In this document: positions 8,997-16,628 of the stretch, piece by piece | How the letters are laid out: each line of letters opens with the position of its first letter | Position numbering within the stretch: position 1 is the first letter of the stretch | Assembly: GCF_000241485.1 (NCBI RefSeq) | Contig: NZ_JH584241.1 | Span: 2,827,210 to 2,870,397 of the forward strand | Length of the DNA stretch: 43,188 bases | From: Sphingomonas sp. PAMC 26605 | GTDB taxonomy: Bacteria; Pseudomonadota; Alphaproteobacteria; Sphingomonadales; Sphingomonadaceae | Direction of reading: 5' to 3' | Notes under the pieces: generated by a model | What the model was told of the DNA's origin: nothing | Database searches by the model: none | The model's input: only the letters and a program-made list of their open reading frames with translations | Made by a program: the position numbers and the translations under genes

Positions 8997-9979
8997 GCCC
9001 AGCCCGCCACACCACGCGAGCGCCGCGTCAGCACGTCGAGGCAGGCCATGCGCACCGCGACGCCCATTTCGACCTGCTCGGTGATCGCCGAGCGCGCATG
9101 GTCGGCGACCGCGGAATCGATTTCGACCCCGCGGTTCATCGGGCCAGGGTGCATCACCAGCGCATCGGGCGCAGCGCGCTCGAGCCGCTTGAGCGTCAGC
9201 CCGTAGCGCAAGTGAAATTCGCGGTTCGACGGGATGAAACCCCCCGCCATCCGCTCGTTCTGGACGCGTAGCATCATCACGACGTCGGCGCCTTCGAGCG
9301 CTGTGTCGAAATCGGTGAAGGGCGTAACGCCCATGCGTTCGATCCCTTCGGGCAGCAGCGTCGCCGGAGCACAGACCCGCACTTCGGCGGCGAGCGCGGT
9401 CAGCGCGAGAATGTTCGACCGTGCGACGCGACTGTGGAGGATGTCGCCGCAGATCACCACGCGCTGCCCGGCGATCGTGCCGCGGCGGCGGCGGATCGTC
9501 AGCGCGTCGAGCAGCGCCTGGGTCGGATGTTCGTGCTGCCCGTCGCCGGCATTGAGCACGGGGCAATCGACCTTGCCCGCGATCAGCCGGACCGCGCCCG
9601 AGCTCATGTGGCGGATGACGATGACGTCGGCGCGCATCGCGTTGAGCGTCATCGCGGTGTCGATCAGCGTTTCGCCCTTCTTCACCGAACTCTGCGCCGC
9701 ATGCATGTTGACCACGTCCGCGCCGAGCCGCTTGCCCGCGATCTCGAACGACAGCAGCGTCCGCGTCGAATTCTCGAAAAAGGCATTGATCAGCGTGAGC
9801 CCGCCGAGGCGCTTGTCGCTGATCGCGCGCGTGCGGTTGGCGGCGACCCAGCCATCGGCTTCGTCGAGCAGGAACAGGATCTCGTGCGGCTGCAATCCCT
9901 CGATTCCGGTGAGATGCCGGTGCGGAAACACGGCGCGGCCCGGGATGAGCGAGGCGGGGCGGTGATCGGAGGGTTGCAT
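8993..9979 (-). CDS. pyrB: Aspartate carbamoyltransferase catalytic subunit
   Basis: Condenses carbamoyl phosphate and aspartate to N-carbamoyl-aspartate, the committed step of pyrimidine synthesis. 328 residues. The carbamoyl-phosphate loop [11 protein letters not shown] is present, followed by SVKKGET, the HPTQALLD segment and the HPGPMNRG loop near the C-terminus. No pyrI regulatory gene is adjacent; instead the stop codon overlaps the start of a dihydroorotase-like gene (ATGA at 8993-8996), consistent with the class of ATCase that assembles with a dihydroorotase homologue. The stretch between this start and the receptor gene ending at 10070 holds only a hairpin. Confidence 0.96.
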   Translation of the reverse strand: MQPSDHRPASLIPGRAVFPHRHLTGIEGLQPHEILFLLDEADGWVAANRTRAISDKRLGGLTLINAFFENSTRTLLSFEIAGKRLGADVVNMHAAQSSVKKGETLIDTAMTLNAMRADVIVIRHMSSGAVRLIAGKVDCPVLNAGDGQHEHPTQALLDALTIRRRRGTIAGQRVVICGDILHSRVARSNILALTALAAEVRVCAPATLLPEGIERMGVTPFTDFDTALEGADVVMMLRVQNERMAGGFIPSNREFHLRYGLTLKRLERAAPDALVMHPGPMNRGVEIDSAVADHARSAITEQVEMGVAVRMACLDVLTRRSRGVAGWA

Positions 9980-10032
9980 CGAAGCCGTCGCCTAGCCGGG
10001 CTGCGTGACAGTGGCAAGGCAAGATCGGGGGT

Positions 10033-10062
10033 GGGAGAGGGCGGCTGACGCGACCCTCTCCC
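10033..10062 (-). terminator. Terminator-like hairpin after the alpha-glucoside receptor gene
   Basis: A perfect 9-bp inverted repeat (GGGAGAGGG at 10033-10041, CCCTCTCCC at 10054-10062) with a 12-base loop lies directly after the stop of the receptor gene that ends at 10070. There is no T-run, so it may be a 3'-end-stabilising hairpin or a weak terminator that separates the receptor gene from pyrB downstream on the same strand. Confidence 0.55.
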
Positions 10063-10069
10063 GCGGCGG

Positions 10070-12385
10070 TTAGAAGCCGTAGCCCACCGTCACGCGATAC
10101 GACCGCCCGAAGATCGGCCGCACGTCGGGCAGCGCGGCGCCCGGCCCGGCGAGGAAGCGCGGATTGCCCTCGGTCAGGCCGTGCGAGTTGGTCAGATTGT
10201 CGCCCGCCACCTGGAAGGTGAAGCGATCGACCTTGGCGCGCAGCCCGGCGCTGACGGTGGCATAAGCCGGCAGCAGCTGCGTGTTGGCGAGATCGCTGTA
10301 GCGCTTCCCGATCGCTTCATAAGTGCCGTAGAGCGTGACGTCGCTCGTGTCCGATGCTCGCAGCGTATAGGTCGGCGTGACGCGAACCTGATACGACGGG
10401 ATGCGCTGCGCATTCTTGCCGTCGAACGCCGGGATCGCCGGCGTATCGGTCTTGGCATCCTCGATCACGGCATTGCCGGTCAGCCCGAAGCCGCTGGCGT
10501 GATGATACGAGGCGTCGAACTCGATCCCCTTGGTCTTCGAGCCCGCGATCTGCGGCGGCACGCCGACATCGTTATACACCGCGCCGACGACCTCGTCGTA
10601 GAAGCCCGTCACTGCCGCATCGAAGCCGCCGCCATGATATTTCACGCCGCCTTCGTAAGAGCGTACACTCCAGTTGAGATCAAGCCGCGGCCCGGTATTG
10701 CCGAGCTGCGAGCGGACGTCGTCGAACGACGGCGAGTGATACCCTTGCGAGATTCGCGCATAGACGTCGAAGCTGTGCGTCGCGCGATAGTTGAGCCCGA
10801 CCGTCCACGGGGTCGCCTCGCGGTGAATGTTCGAATGATTGGGCAGGCCGTTGCCGGTGATCGAGAAGTCGATGTCGGTCCATTGGTGGCGCACGCCCGC
10901 ATCGAGCCGGAGCGCTTCGGTGATGTTGAACGAATCCGACAGATAGATCGCGTTCACATCGGCGCGGCCGCGGTCGGAAATGTCGAACGCGCTGAGCGGG
11001 CCGTTGTTGAGATTGACGAGATCGCCCGATCCGCCGACCTGCATCCAGCGGTTGCCGCCGAGGCTCCATTTGTCGTCAGAGGTGAAGTGCGTGAAATAGT
11101 AACCGAGGTTGAGCATGTTGGCACCGCGCTTGTAGTTGAGCACCGCCTCGTTCGACACGCTCTGCAGCTTCTTCTCGACCACCCATGAGCCGAACTGCTG
11201 GACGTAATCGGTCGCTGCGACCGGCTGGTTGGTGGTCAGCGTACGGACCGAGGTCTGGCCGGGATTGCGATTGTTCGGATCCGCAAGCGCTGTCGCGACG
11301 GTCACTGCGCCAGCTCCGGCGGGGACCAGGCCAACCGTGCGCAGCGTTCCGCTGGTGAACCCGACGCGATCGGTGACCGAGAAGCCGCCGCCGAAATCAT
11401 AATCGAGCGTCGCGCCGGTCACGACACCCTTCCAGCCGCGCCCCTTGGCGAGATCGACACGCTCGGTCTGCCCGCTGCCGGCGGCGCCGGGGGTGATGAT
11501 CGTCGCATAGCGGTTGTACTGGTTGAGTTGGTTGTAGCGGCCGAGATCGAGCCCCGGCACGTCCGCCGCGAAGGGTAGGAACCATTCGCCGTGATCGTCG
11601 GTGTAGCGCGCGAACACGTTGATCTTGCCGCCGGTGAACTTCTTGGTCACGTTTGCGGTGATCTGCTGGCCCTTCTCGGTGTCGAACCCTGCGCGGCGGA
11701 CGCTGTCGCCGCGCGAGATATAGCCGCCGACCATGTAGTAGAGATCGTCCGCCGCCTTGCCGCTGACATAGCCGTCGGTGCGCCACGCGCTGTAATCGGT
11801 GATCGATGCGCCGATATAACCGTGCGTCACCTCGCCGCCTTCACGCAGCCGCAGATTGGTGGTGAGGCCAGGCTGGCCGTCGGTGTAGAGCGACTGCGGG
11901 CCGCCATTGACGCCTTCGATGCCCGCGACGGTCTCGTCGATCCGCACGATCCCGGTCTGGTCCATGAACGACAGGCTGCTGACGCCATAGACGGGCACGC
12001 CGTTGAACTGCAGCGAGAGGAACGGCGCGTCGCCGGTGCTCGGGATGCCGCGCACGAACACGTTCGAGGTGCCGACGCCGCCCGAGCTCTCGACCCACAC
12101 GCCGGGGATCGATTTCAGCGCGTCGCCCGAGCTCTTCGGCGCCTGCAGCTTGAGCGCATCCGCCGAGATGGTCGTGATCGAATAGCCGGCTTCGAGCTTG
12201 TTGATGCCGTTGCCGCCCGCACGACCGGTGACGACGATGTCGGGCTGCGCTTCTTCGACGACGGGGGGCGCGGCATCAGTGGGAGTCGGCGCGGGGGCGA
12301 CTTGCGCGACCGCCGGGCTGGCCAAAGCGACTGCCAGGGCGATCCCCGAAACCGCTTCGAACGCGCGCGTGGGTGAAATGGTCAT
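10070..12385 (-). CDS. TonB-dependent outer-membrane receptor (alpha-glucoside locus)
   Basis: 771 residues with a signal peptide (cleavage near AVA-QV, about residue 28), a TonB-box-like DIVVTG near 50, a plug domain (SGDALKSIPGVWVES, VFVRGIPSTGDAPFLS, VNGGPQSLYTDGQPG) and a long beta-barrel region. The C-terminus contains DNLTNSHGLTEGNPRF and ends in aromatic Phe, typical of barrel proteins. It should import a substrate across the outer membrane using TonB energy. ATG 12385 is chosen over a start at 12400 because AGGAGAGG precedes it and the signal peptide then begins correctly. The adjacent LacI regulator, GH65 phosphorylase and beta-phosphoglucomutase suggest an alpha-linked gluco-oligosaccharide as substrate. 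The same DNLTN..TEGNPR signature occurs in the receptor at 31470-34061. Confidence 0.93.
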   Translation of the reverse strand: MTISPTRAFEAVSGIALAVALASPAVAQVAPAPTPTDAAPPVVEEAQPDIVVTGRAGGNGINKLEAGYSITTISADALKLQAPKSSGDALKSIPGVWVESSGGVGTSNVFVRGIPSTGDAPFLSLQFNGVPVYGVSSLSFMDQTGIVRIDETVAGIEGVNGGPQSLYTDGQPGLTTNLRLREGGEVTHGYIGASITDYSAWRTDGYVSGKAADDLYYMVGGYISRGDSVRRAGFDTEKGQQITANVTKKFTGGKINVFARYTDDHGEWFLPFAADVPGLDLGRYNQLNQYNRYATIITPGAAGSGQTERVDLAKGRGWKGVVTGATLDYDFGGGFSVTDRVGFTSGTLRTVGLVPAGAGAVTVATALADPNNRNPGQTSVRTLTTNQPVAATDYVQQFGSWVVEKKLQSVSNEAVLNYKRGANMLNLGYYFTHFTSDDKWSLGGNRWMQVGGSGDLVNLNNGPLSAFDISDRGRADVNAIYLSDSFNITEALRLDAGVRHQWTDIDFSITGNGLPNHSNIHREATPWTVGLNYRATHSFDVYARISQGYHSPSFDDVRSQLGNTGPRLDLNWSVRSYEGGVKYHGGGFDAAVTGFYDEVVGAVYNDVGVPPQIAGSKTKGIEFDASYHHASGFGLTGNAVIEDAKTDTPAIPAFDGKNAQRIPSYQVRVTPTYTLRASDTSDVTLYGTYEAIGKRYSDLANTQLLPAYATVSAGLRAKVDRFTFQVAGDNLTNSHGLTEGNPRFLAGPGAALPDVRPIFGRSYRVTVGYGF

Positions 12386-12524
12386 AATCCTCTCCTGCAA
12401 TTGCGCGCCCTCTCGCGAAGCGCCTAGAAGCGAAGAGATACACGCCTATGAATTGCATTTCAACGATTTGTTACAGGTGCGTGATATTGCATACTGGAAT
12501 CGTTGACGACAGAGCGGCGGCAAT

Positions 12525-12540
12525 TTGCTAGCGCTACCAA
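12525..12540. promoter_or_regulatory. LacI-type operator candidate
   Basis: TTGCTAGCGCTACCAA is a 16-base palindrome centred on TAGCGCTA with only one mismatched pair (C at 12528 against C at 12537). Operators built around AGCGCT are known for LacI-family regulators in Caulobacter and relatives. It lies between the divergent receptor and lacI genes, 140 bp from the receptor start and 135 bp from the regulator start, so it could control both. A nearby inverted pair (CAACGATT 12461-12468, AATCGTTG 12498-12505) may hold further binding sites. Confidence 0.6.
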
Positions 12541-12662
12541 CACGGGGCGTTACGAGGGCGAGCTGTTGCATCGCGGCGGACGTCGGGCCTATCTCGTAGC
12601 GAACGCCGTGCCCGGACGGGCAAGGCGAGCGAATTTCAGGATCGCCGCGTGGCCGGGGGTTG

Positions 12663-12669
12663 AGGAGAG
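12663..12669 (+). promoter_or_regulatory. Ribosome-binding site favouring a TTG start for the LacI gene
   Basis: AGGAGAG ends 5 bases before TTG 12675. The next ATG codons (12690, 12696) are more than 20 bases away, so the site supports the TTG start. Confidence 0.55.
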
Positions 12670-12674
12670 CGAAT

Positions 12675-13682
12675 TTGCGTCGACGCGCGATGGACATGAA
12701 CATGGGGGACATCGCCCAGCTTGCGAACGTCTCGAAGCCGACGGTGTCGCGCGTGCTCAACAACAGCCCGCTGGTGAATGAAGAAACGCGCGAGCGGGTG
12801 CTGAAGATCGCGCGCGAGAACGGCTATGCGATCAACCGCAACGCGCAGAAGCTGCGCCAGGCGCGCAACGACACCGTCGCGGTGGTGCTCGATTTCGGCT
12901 CGCACCGCGCCGGGCGAATCGCCGATCCGTTCATCTTCGAGCTGCTTGCCGGCGTTTCGGAAGCGCTGTCGGTGCGCACCCAGGATCTGCTCCTCTCGCC
13001 GCCGAGCCTGACCGACGTGCAGAGCCATCTCGACCTGATCAGTTCGCGCGTCGCCGATGGGTTCATCTTTCTTGGGCAAGGCGTGCGTGAGCCGATGCTG
13101 CGGGATCTGGCGCGCGCGGGGGCGGCGTTCGTCGTCTGGGGCGGGGTCGATCCGAACGAGCCTTATTGCTCGGTCGGCAGCGACAATCGGCTGGGTGGGC
13201 AGCTGGCAGGCGAGTTGTTCGTCAAGCGCCAGGCGAAGCGCTGGCTCTACGTCGGCAACATCGCGCATTCCGAGATCCGGATGCGCTTCGAAGGGCTGCG
13301 CGCAGTCGCCGCGCAGCACCCCGAGGTCAGCGTCGAGCATCTCGATGTCGAGCAGATGGCCTATGCGACGACCTATCAGACGATGGCGAAATGGCTCCAG
13401 CACAACCCCGCGCCCGATGCGGTGTTCGCCTTTTCGGATACCGCCGCGATCGCGATCGTCAGCGCGTTTCGCGAGATCGGGCTCGAGGCGCCGGCCGATT
13501 ATGCGCTGTGCGGTTACAACAACATTCCGCCGGCTGCGGATTTTACCCCGGCGCTGACGACGATCGAGCAGGAGACGCATCTTGCCGGCGCGCTTCTCGT
13601 CGAAAAGCTGATGCAGTTGCTCGAGGGCGGCAAGCCCAAGTCGAGCTTGCTGCCGACGCGGTTGATCGTCCGTCAGACCTGA
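12675..13682 (+). CDS. LacI-family transcriptional regulator of the alpha-glucoside locus
   Basis: 335 residues from the TTG start (330 if ATG 12690 is used). The N-terminal helix-turn-helix reads MGDIAQLANVSKPTVSRVLN, followed by the hinge-helix region and a periplasmic-binding-protein-like sensor domain (for example DGFIFLGQGV, AVFAFSDTAAIAIVSAFREIG, CGYNNIPPAADFTPALTTIEQ). It probably represses the divergent receptor gene and perhaps the GH65 and MFS promoters, released by an imported sugar. An operator-like palindrome lies upstream at 12525-12540. Its 3' end overlaps the convergent pgmB gene by 10 bp (13673-13682). Effector unknown; a malto-oligosaccharide or glucose derivative is a guess from the neighbours. 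Confidence 0.92.
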   Translation: MRRRAMDMNMGDIAQLANVSKPTVSRVLNNSPLVNEETRERVLKIARENGYAINRNAQKLRQARNDTVAVVLDFGSHRAGRIADPFIFELLAGVSEALSVRTQDLLLSPPSLTDVQSHLDLISSRVADGFIFLGQGVREPMLRDLARAGAAFVVWGGVDPNEPYCSVGSDNRLGGQLAGELFVKRQAKRWLYVGNIAHSEIRMRFEGLRAVAAQHPEVSVEHLDVEQMAYATTYQTMAKWLQHNPAPDAVFAFSDTAAIAIVSAFREIGLEAPADYALCGYNNIPPAADFTPALTTIEQETHLAGALLVEKLMQLLEGGKPKSSLLPTRLIVRQT

Positions 13683-14347
13683 GGTCGCGCCGACAGCCTT
13701 AAGACTGTCGCGAGATCGACGGCATCGGTTGTCGCGAAGATCAGGTCGGCCTTGGCGAGCGTGTCAGGTTCGCCGATCCCGATCGCGACCATCCCGGCGG
13801 CCTTAATCGCCTCGACCCCGGCAGCGGCATCTTCGAACCCGACGCATTCGGCGGGCGGCACGTCGAGCGCGGTGGCGCACGCGAGGAAAATGTCGGGCGC
13901 GGGCTTCGACCGCGCGGCGGCGGCATCGGCGACGTGATCGATCGCGTCGGTCAGCCCGGCGCGGTCGAGTACGGTCACCGCGTTGCGGCTCGCGGAGGCC
14001 ACGCCGATCGCCAATCCGGCCGCGCGTGCATCGGCAAGCAATCGTCGCGCGCCGGGCAGCACGTCGGCTTCGCCCATCGTCGTCAGCGCATCGAGATAGA
14101 AGCCGTTCTTGCGCGCAGCGAGCGCTTCGCGCGCCGCCCGGTCGCGCGTTACGCCGCCGAGCTTCAGAATATGGTCGAGCGACCCCATCCGATCGACGCC
14201 CTTGAGCGCTTCATTGTCGTCGGCGTCGAACGCGATGCCAAGCTCGTCTGCAAGCCGCTTCCACGCGACGAAGTGCAACCGCGCGCTGTCGACCAGCACG
14301 CCATCGAGATCGAAGATCGCCGCGCGAAAGGGAAGCGCGCTGCTCAT
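13673..14347 (-). CDS. pgmB: Beta-phosphoglucomutase
   Basis: HAD-family mutase that converts beta-glucose-1-phosphate to glucose-6-phosphate. 224 residues, the usual size. The nucleophile motif FDLDGVLVDS has Asp 13 and Asp 15; the cap-domain segment DRMGSLDHIL, the SASRN motif, the KPAPDIF lysine and the GFEDAAAG acidic motif all follow in order. The start at 14347 overlaps the stop of the GH65 gene by 4 bases (ATGA), so the two are translationally coupled. This pairing is typical for phosphorylases that invert configuration and release beta-glucose-1-phosphate. The frame is open further upstream but only as a shadow of GH65. The 3' end overlaps lacI by 10 bp. Confidence 0.95.
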   Translation of the reverse strand: MSSALPFRAAIFDLDGVLVDSARLHFVAWKRLADELGIAFDADDNEALKGVDRMGSLDHILKLGGVTRDRAAREALAARKNGFYLDALTTMGEADVLPGARRLLADARAAGLAIGVASASRNAVTVLDRAGLTDAIDHVADAAAARSKPAPDIFLACATALDVPPAECVGFEDAAAGVEAIKAAGMVAIGIGEPDTLAKADLIFATTDAVDLATVLRLSARPQV

Positions 14348-16479
14348 GCGTCGAGCGCCTCGGCGACAGGCGCGGCGTCGACCCCGTTGATCCGAACGCG
14401 GACCGGCCGATCGCCGTGGACCGCAACCGACGCGTCCGCGCCCGATACGGAAACACCGACCTGCGCGCCGCGGAACGAAAGCGAGAAGCTGTAGTCGGGC
14501 AGCCCGGGGATCGCGACTGGATCGAGGCACAGGATGTCGTCCTCGACGCGCATTCCGGCAAACCCCATCGCGAGCGTCGTCCAGCTGCCTGCGAGCGCCG
14601 CCATGTGAAGGCCATGATCGGTATTGCCGAACAGGTCGGACAGATCGGTCAGCGCCGCGACCCGCCAATAATGCGCGGCGCGCGCGCCGTCACCGGCATG
14701 CGCTGCCGCGGTGGCGAAGGCGCTCGCCGACAAGGTCGAATCGTGCGTCGTCGTCGCCTCATAGGTTTCGAGCAGGCGCTGCCGCATCGCGGGTTCGAAC
14801 GCCTCGGGAAGCAGCGCGAGCGCAAGCACCGCGTCGGCCTGTTTCGAAACGCGCCGACGATAGATGGCGAGGGGATGGAAATGCAGCAGCAGCGGATATT
14901 TGTCCGACGGCGTTGCCTCGAACGGCCAGGGCTCGAGCGCGAAATAGGCATCGTCCTGCGCATAGACCTGCCGCGCGTCGTCGAACGGCAGGAACATCGT
15001 GTCCGCCGCGCGGCGCATGCGCTCGGCCTCGGCCGCCCCGAGCAGCCCGCTCGCGAGTCCCTCGCGCGCGGCGAAGCGCAGGTGCCGCGCCGCCATCAGA
15101 TTGGTGTAGAGGTTGTTGTTGACGATCGCGGTATATTCATCGGGCCCGGTCACGCGGTTGATGACGAACGCACCACCCTTGGTCTCGTCGTGGAAGCCGA
15201 TCGCGAGCCAGATTCGCGCGGTCTCCACCAGCATTTCGGCGCCGCCGGCGTCGAGGATCGTCCGGTCGCCGCTCGCGCTGAGATAGGTCTCGAGCGCGTA
15301 AGCGATATCGGCGTTGATATGATATTGCGCCGGGCCGGCGGGGAAATAGGACGAGCATTCGTGCCCGCCGATCGTCCGCCACGGGTAGAGCGCGCCCTCG
15401 GTCTGTCCCATCGCGCGCGCATTGTCGCGCGCCGCGTCGAGCCCTGAGATCCGCCACGCGAGCATCGCACGCGCGATGTCGGGATGCGTAAATGCAAAGA
15501 CCGGGAGCACGTAGAGATCGGCATCCCAGAAGACGTGCCCCTCATAGCCTTCGCCAGTCTGCCCCTTGGCGCCGACCGACGTCATGCCGTCCCGGCCGAC
15601 CGCCATCGCCAGTTCGGCGAGCGCATAGCGGATCGCGAGCTCGGCCTCGGGCTGGCCCGGAATCGCAACCGTGCTGGTCGCCCAGAAATCGGCGAACCAG
15701 GCGGCTTGCTCGACGAGCAACGCGTCATATCCGCGGTTTCCGGCCGCCGTGAGCATGTCGAGCAGCGGCTCGAGCACGGGCGCCGTGCGATCGGCGCGAT
15801 AGCCCGAAACGAAATCGATCTCGATCCGGCCGTCGCGCGTGCGTCGGGCGATCTCCTGCATCGCGCTCGCGACGACGAAGCCGCTCTTGTCGAGACGGTC
15901 GGTCCGCGCCGCGCGCCCCGCGCTCGCCCGGCTGTCGACCGCGCGCCACGGGCTTTCGGCGATCGCCGGCGCGATCCGCGGGTCGTAGATCGCGTCCTCG
16001 ACCGGAACGGGGGAGACGCCTGCGCTCCCCGGCGGTGCGGTGACCGAGGGCGTGGCATCGATGCTTGCGGTTTCGGCGAAGGTCACGCGAGTCAGGACCA
16101 TCGCAGGCTGCGCCATCGCGACGAACTGCTCGATCGAGATCGCAACGCCGTCCGCGTCGCGCCGCTCGGTGCGGATACCTCGGTTGAGGTCGAGCTCGAC
16201 GCCCGTCAGCCGCGCCGCCACCGAGAGCGCGGGCGTCGTCGCGTCCGCCACCGCGAGCCGCAAGTCGGTTTCGCGCGCATAGCCGTGCGCCGCCTCGTGA
16301 TAGGCGATCGGCATCCGCTCATAGACGCCGTTGAGATAGACACGCGGCGCGTCCGCCGCCTCGCCCGGGCCGCGAAGCCCGATGAACCCGTTGCCGATCG
16401 AAAACACCGCGGGAACGTGTGGCAGTTCGATTGCCGCCGCCTCGGCCGAGAGATGCCAGCCGTCGCGCACGAACCGCAT
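14344..16479 (-). CDS. GH65 family disaccharide phosphorylase
   Basis: 711 residues from ATG 16479, where the N-terminus (MRFVRDGWHL...) matches the family; the frame is open to 16578 but would run through the intergenic palindrome. Landmarks include FSIGNGFIGLRG near the N-terminus, the (alpha/alpha)6-barrel segments ALYPWRTIGGHECSSYFPAG and YHINADIAYALETYL, and the catalytic acid Glu 448 in TGPDEYTAIVNNN. Family members phosphorolyse maltose, kojibiose, nigerose or trehalose to glucose plus beta-glucose-1-phosphate; the exact disaccharide cannot be read here, although maltose is the simplest guess. No signal peptide, so cytoplasmic. pgmB is coupled directly downstream. Divergent from the MFS transporter gene, 149 bp apart. 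Confidence 0.92.
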   Translation of the reverse strand: MRFVRDGWHLSAEAAAIELPHVPAVFSIGNGFIGLRGPGEAADAPRVYLNGVYERMPIAYHEAAHGYARETDLRLAVADATTPALSVAARLTGVELDLNRGIRTERRDADGVAISIEQFVAMAQPAMVLTRVTFAETASIDATPSVTAPPGSAGVSPVPVEDAIYDPRIAPAIAESPWRAVDSRASAGRAARTDRLDKSGFVVASAMQEIARRTRDGRIEIDFVSGYRADRTAPVLEPLLDMLTAAGNRGYDALLVEQAAWFADFWATSTVAIPGQPEAELAIRYALAELAMAVGRDGMTSVGAKGQTGEGYEGHVFWDADLYVLPVFAFTHPDIARAMLAWRISGLDAARDNARAMGQTEGALYPWRTIGGHECSSYFPAGPAQYHINADIAYALETYLSASGDRTILDAGGAEMLVETARIWLAIGFHDETKGGAFVINRVTGPDEYTAIVNNNLYTNLMAARHLRFAAREGLASGLLGAAEAERMRRAADTMFLPFDDARQVYAQDDAYFALEPWPFEATPSDKYPLLLHFHPLAIYRRRVSKQADAVLALALLPEAFEPAMRQRLLETYEATTTHDSTLSASAFATAAAHAGDGARAAHYWRVAALTDLSDLFGNTDHGLHMAALAGSWTTLAMGFAGMRVEDDILCLDPVAIPGLPDYSFSLSFRGAQVGVSVSGADASVAVHGDRPVRVRINGVDAAPVAEALDA

Positions 16480-16554
16480 CACAGCAAACGACGCTTCCGG
16501 TAATGCCCGACCCACGCAACCCCACTCCCCGACATGACGCCGATGCGTCTGATT

Positions 16555-16569
16555 TGCATATGATATGCA
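16555..16569. promoter_or_regulatory. Perfect palindrome between the GH65 and MFS genes
   Basis: TGCATATGATATGCA is a perfect inverted repeat with 7-base arms around one central base. It lies 75 bases upstream of the GH65 start and 59 bases upstream of the MFS start, in an AT-rich patch of an otherwise GC-rich region. Position and symmetry fit a regulator-binding site serving both divergent promoters. It differs from the AGCGCT-centred palindrome near lacI, so another regulator may bind here. Confidence 0.55.
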
Positions 16570-16628
16570 TTTCATCATAGGAGATGGTCAAGACAATAAG
16601 CCGGACAGGGCGCCGGCAGGGGAGGACC

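Noticed and set aside
7761..10022. A possible pyrB-pyrC fusion in one 753-codon frame
   Set aside because: The pyrB protein is in another frame (8993-9979). The dihydroorotase-like frame is merely open upstream of its true ATG at 8996.
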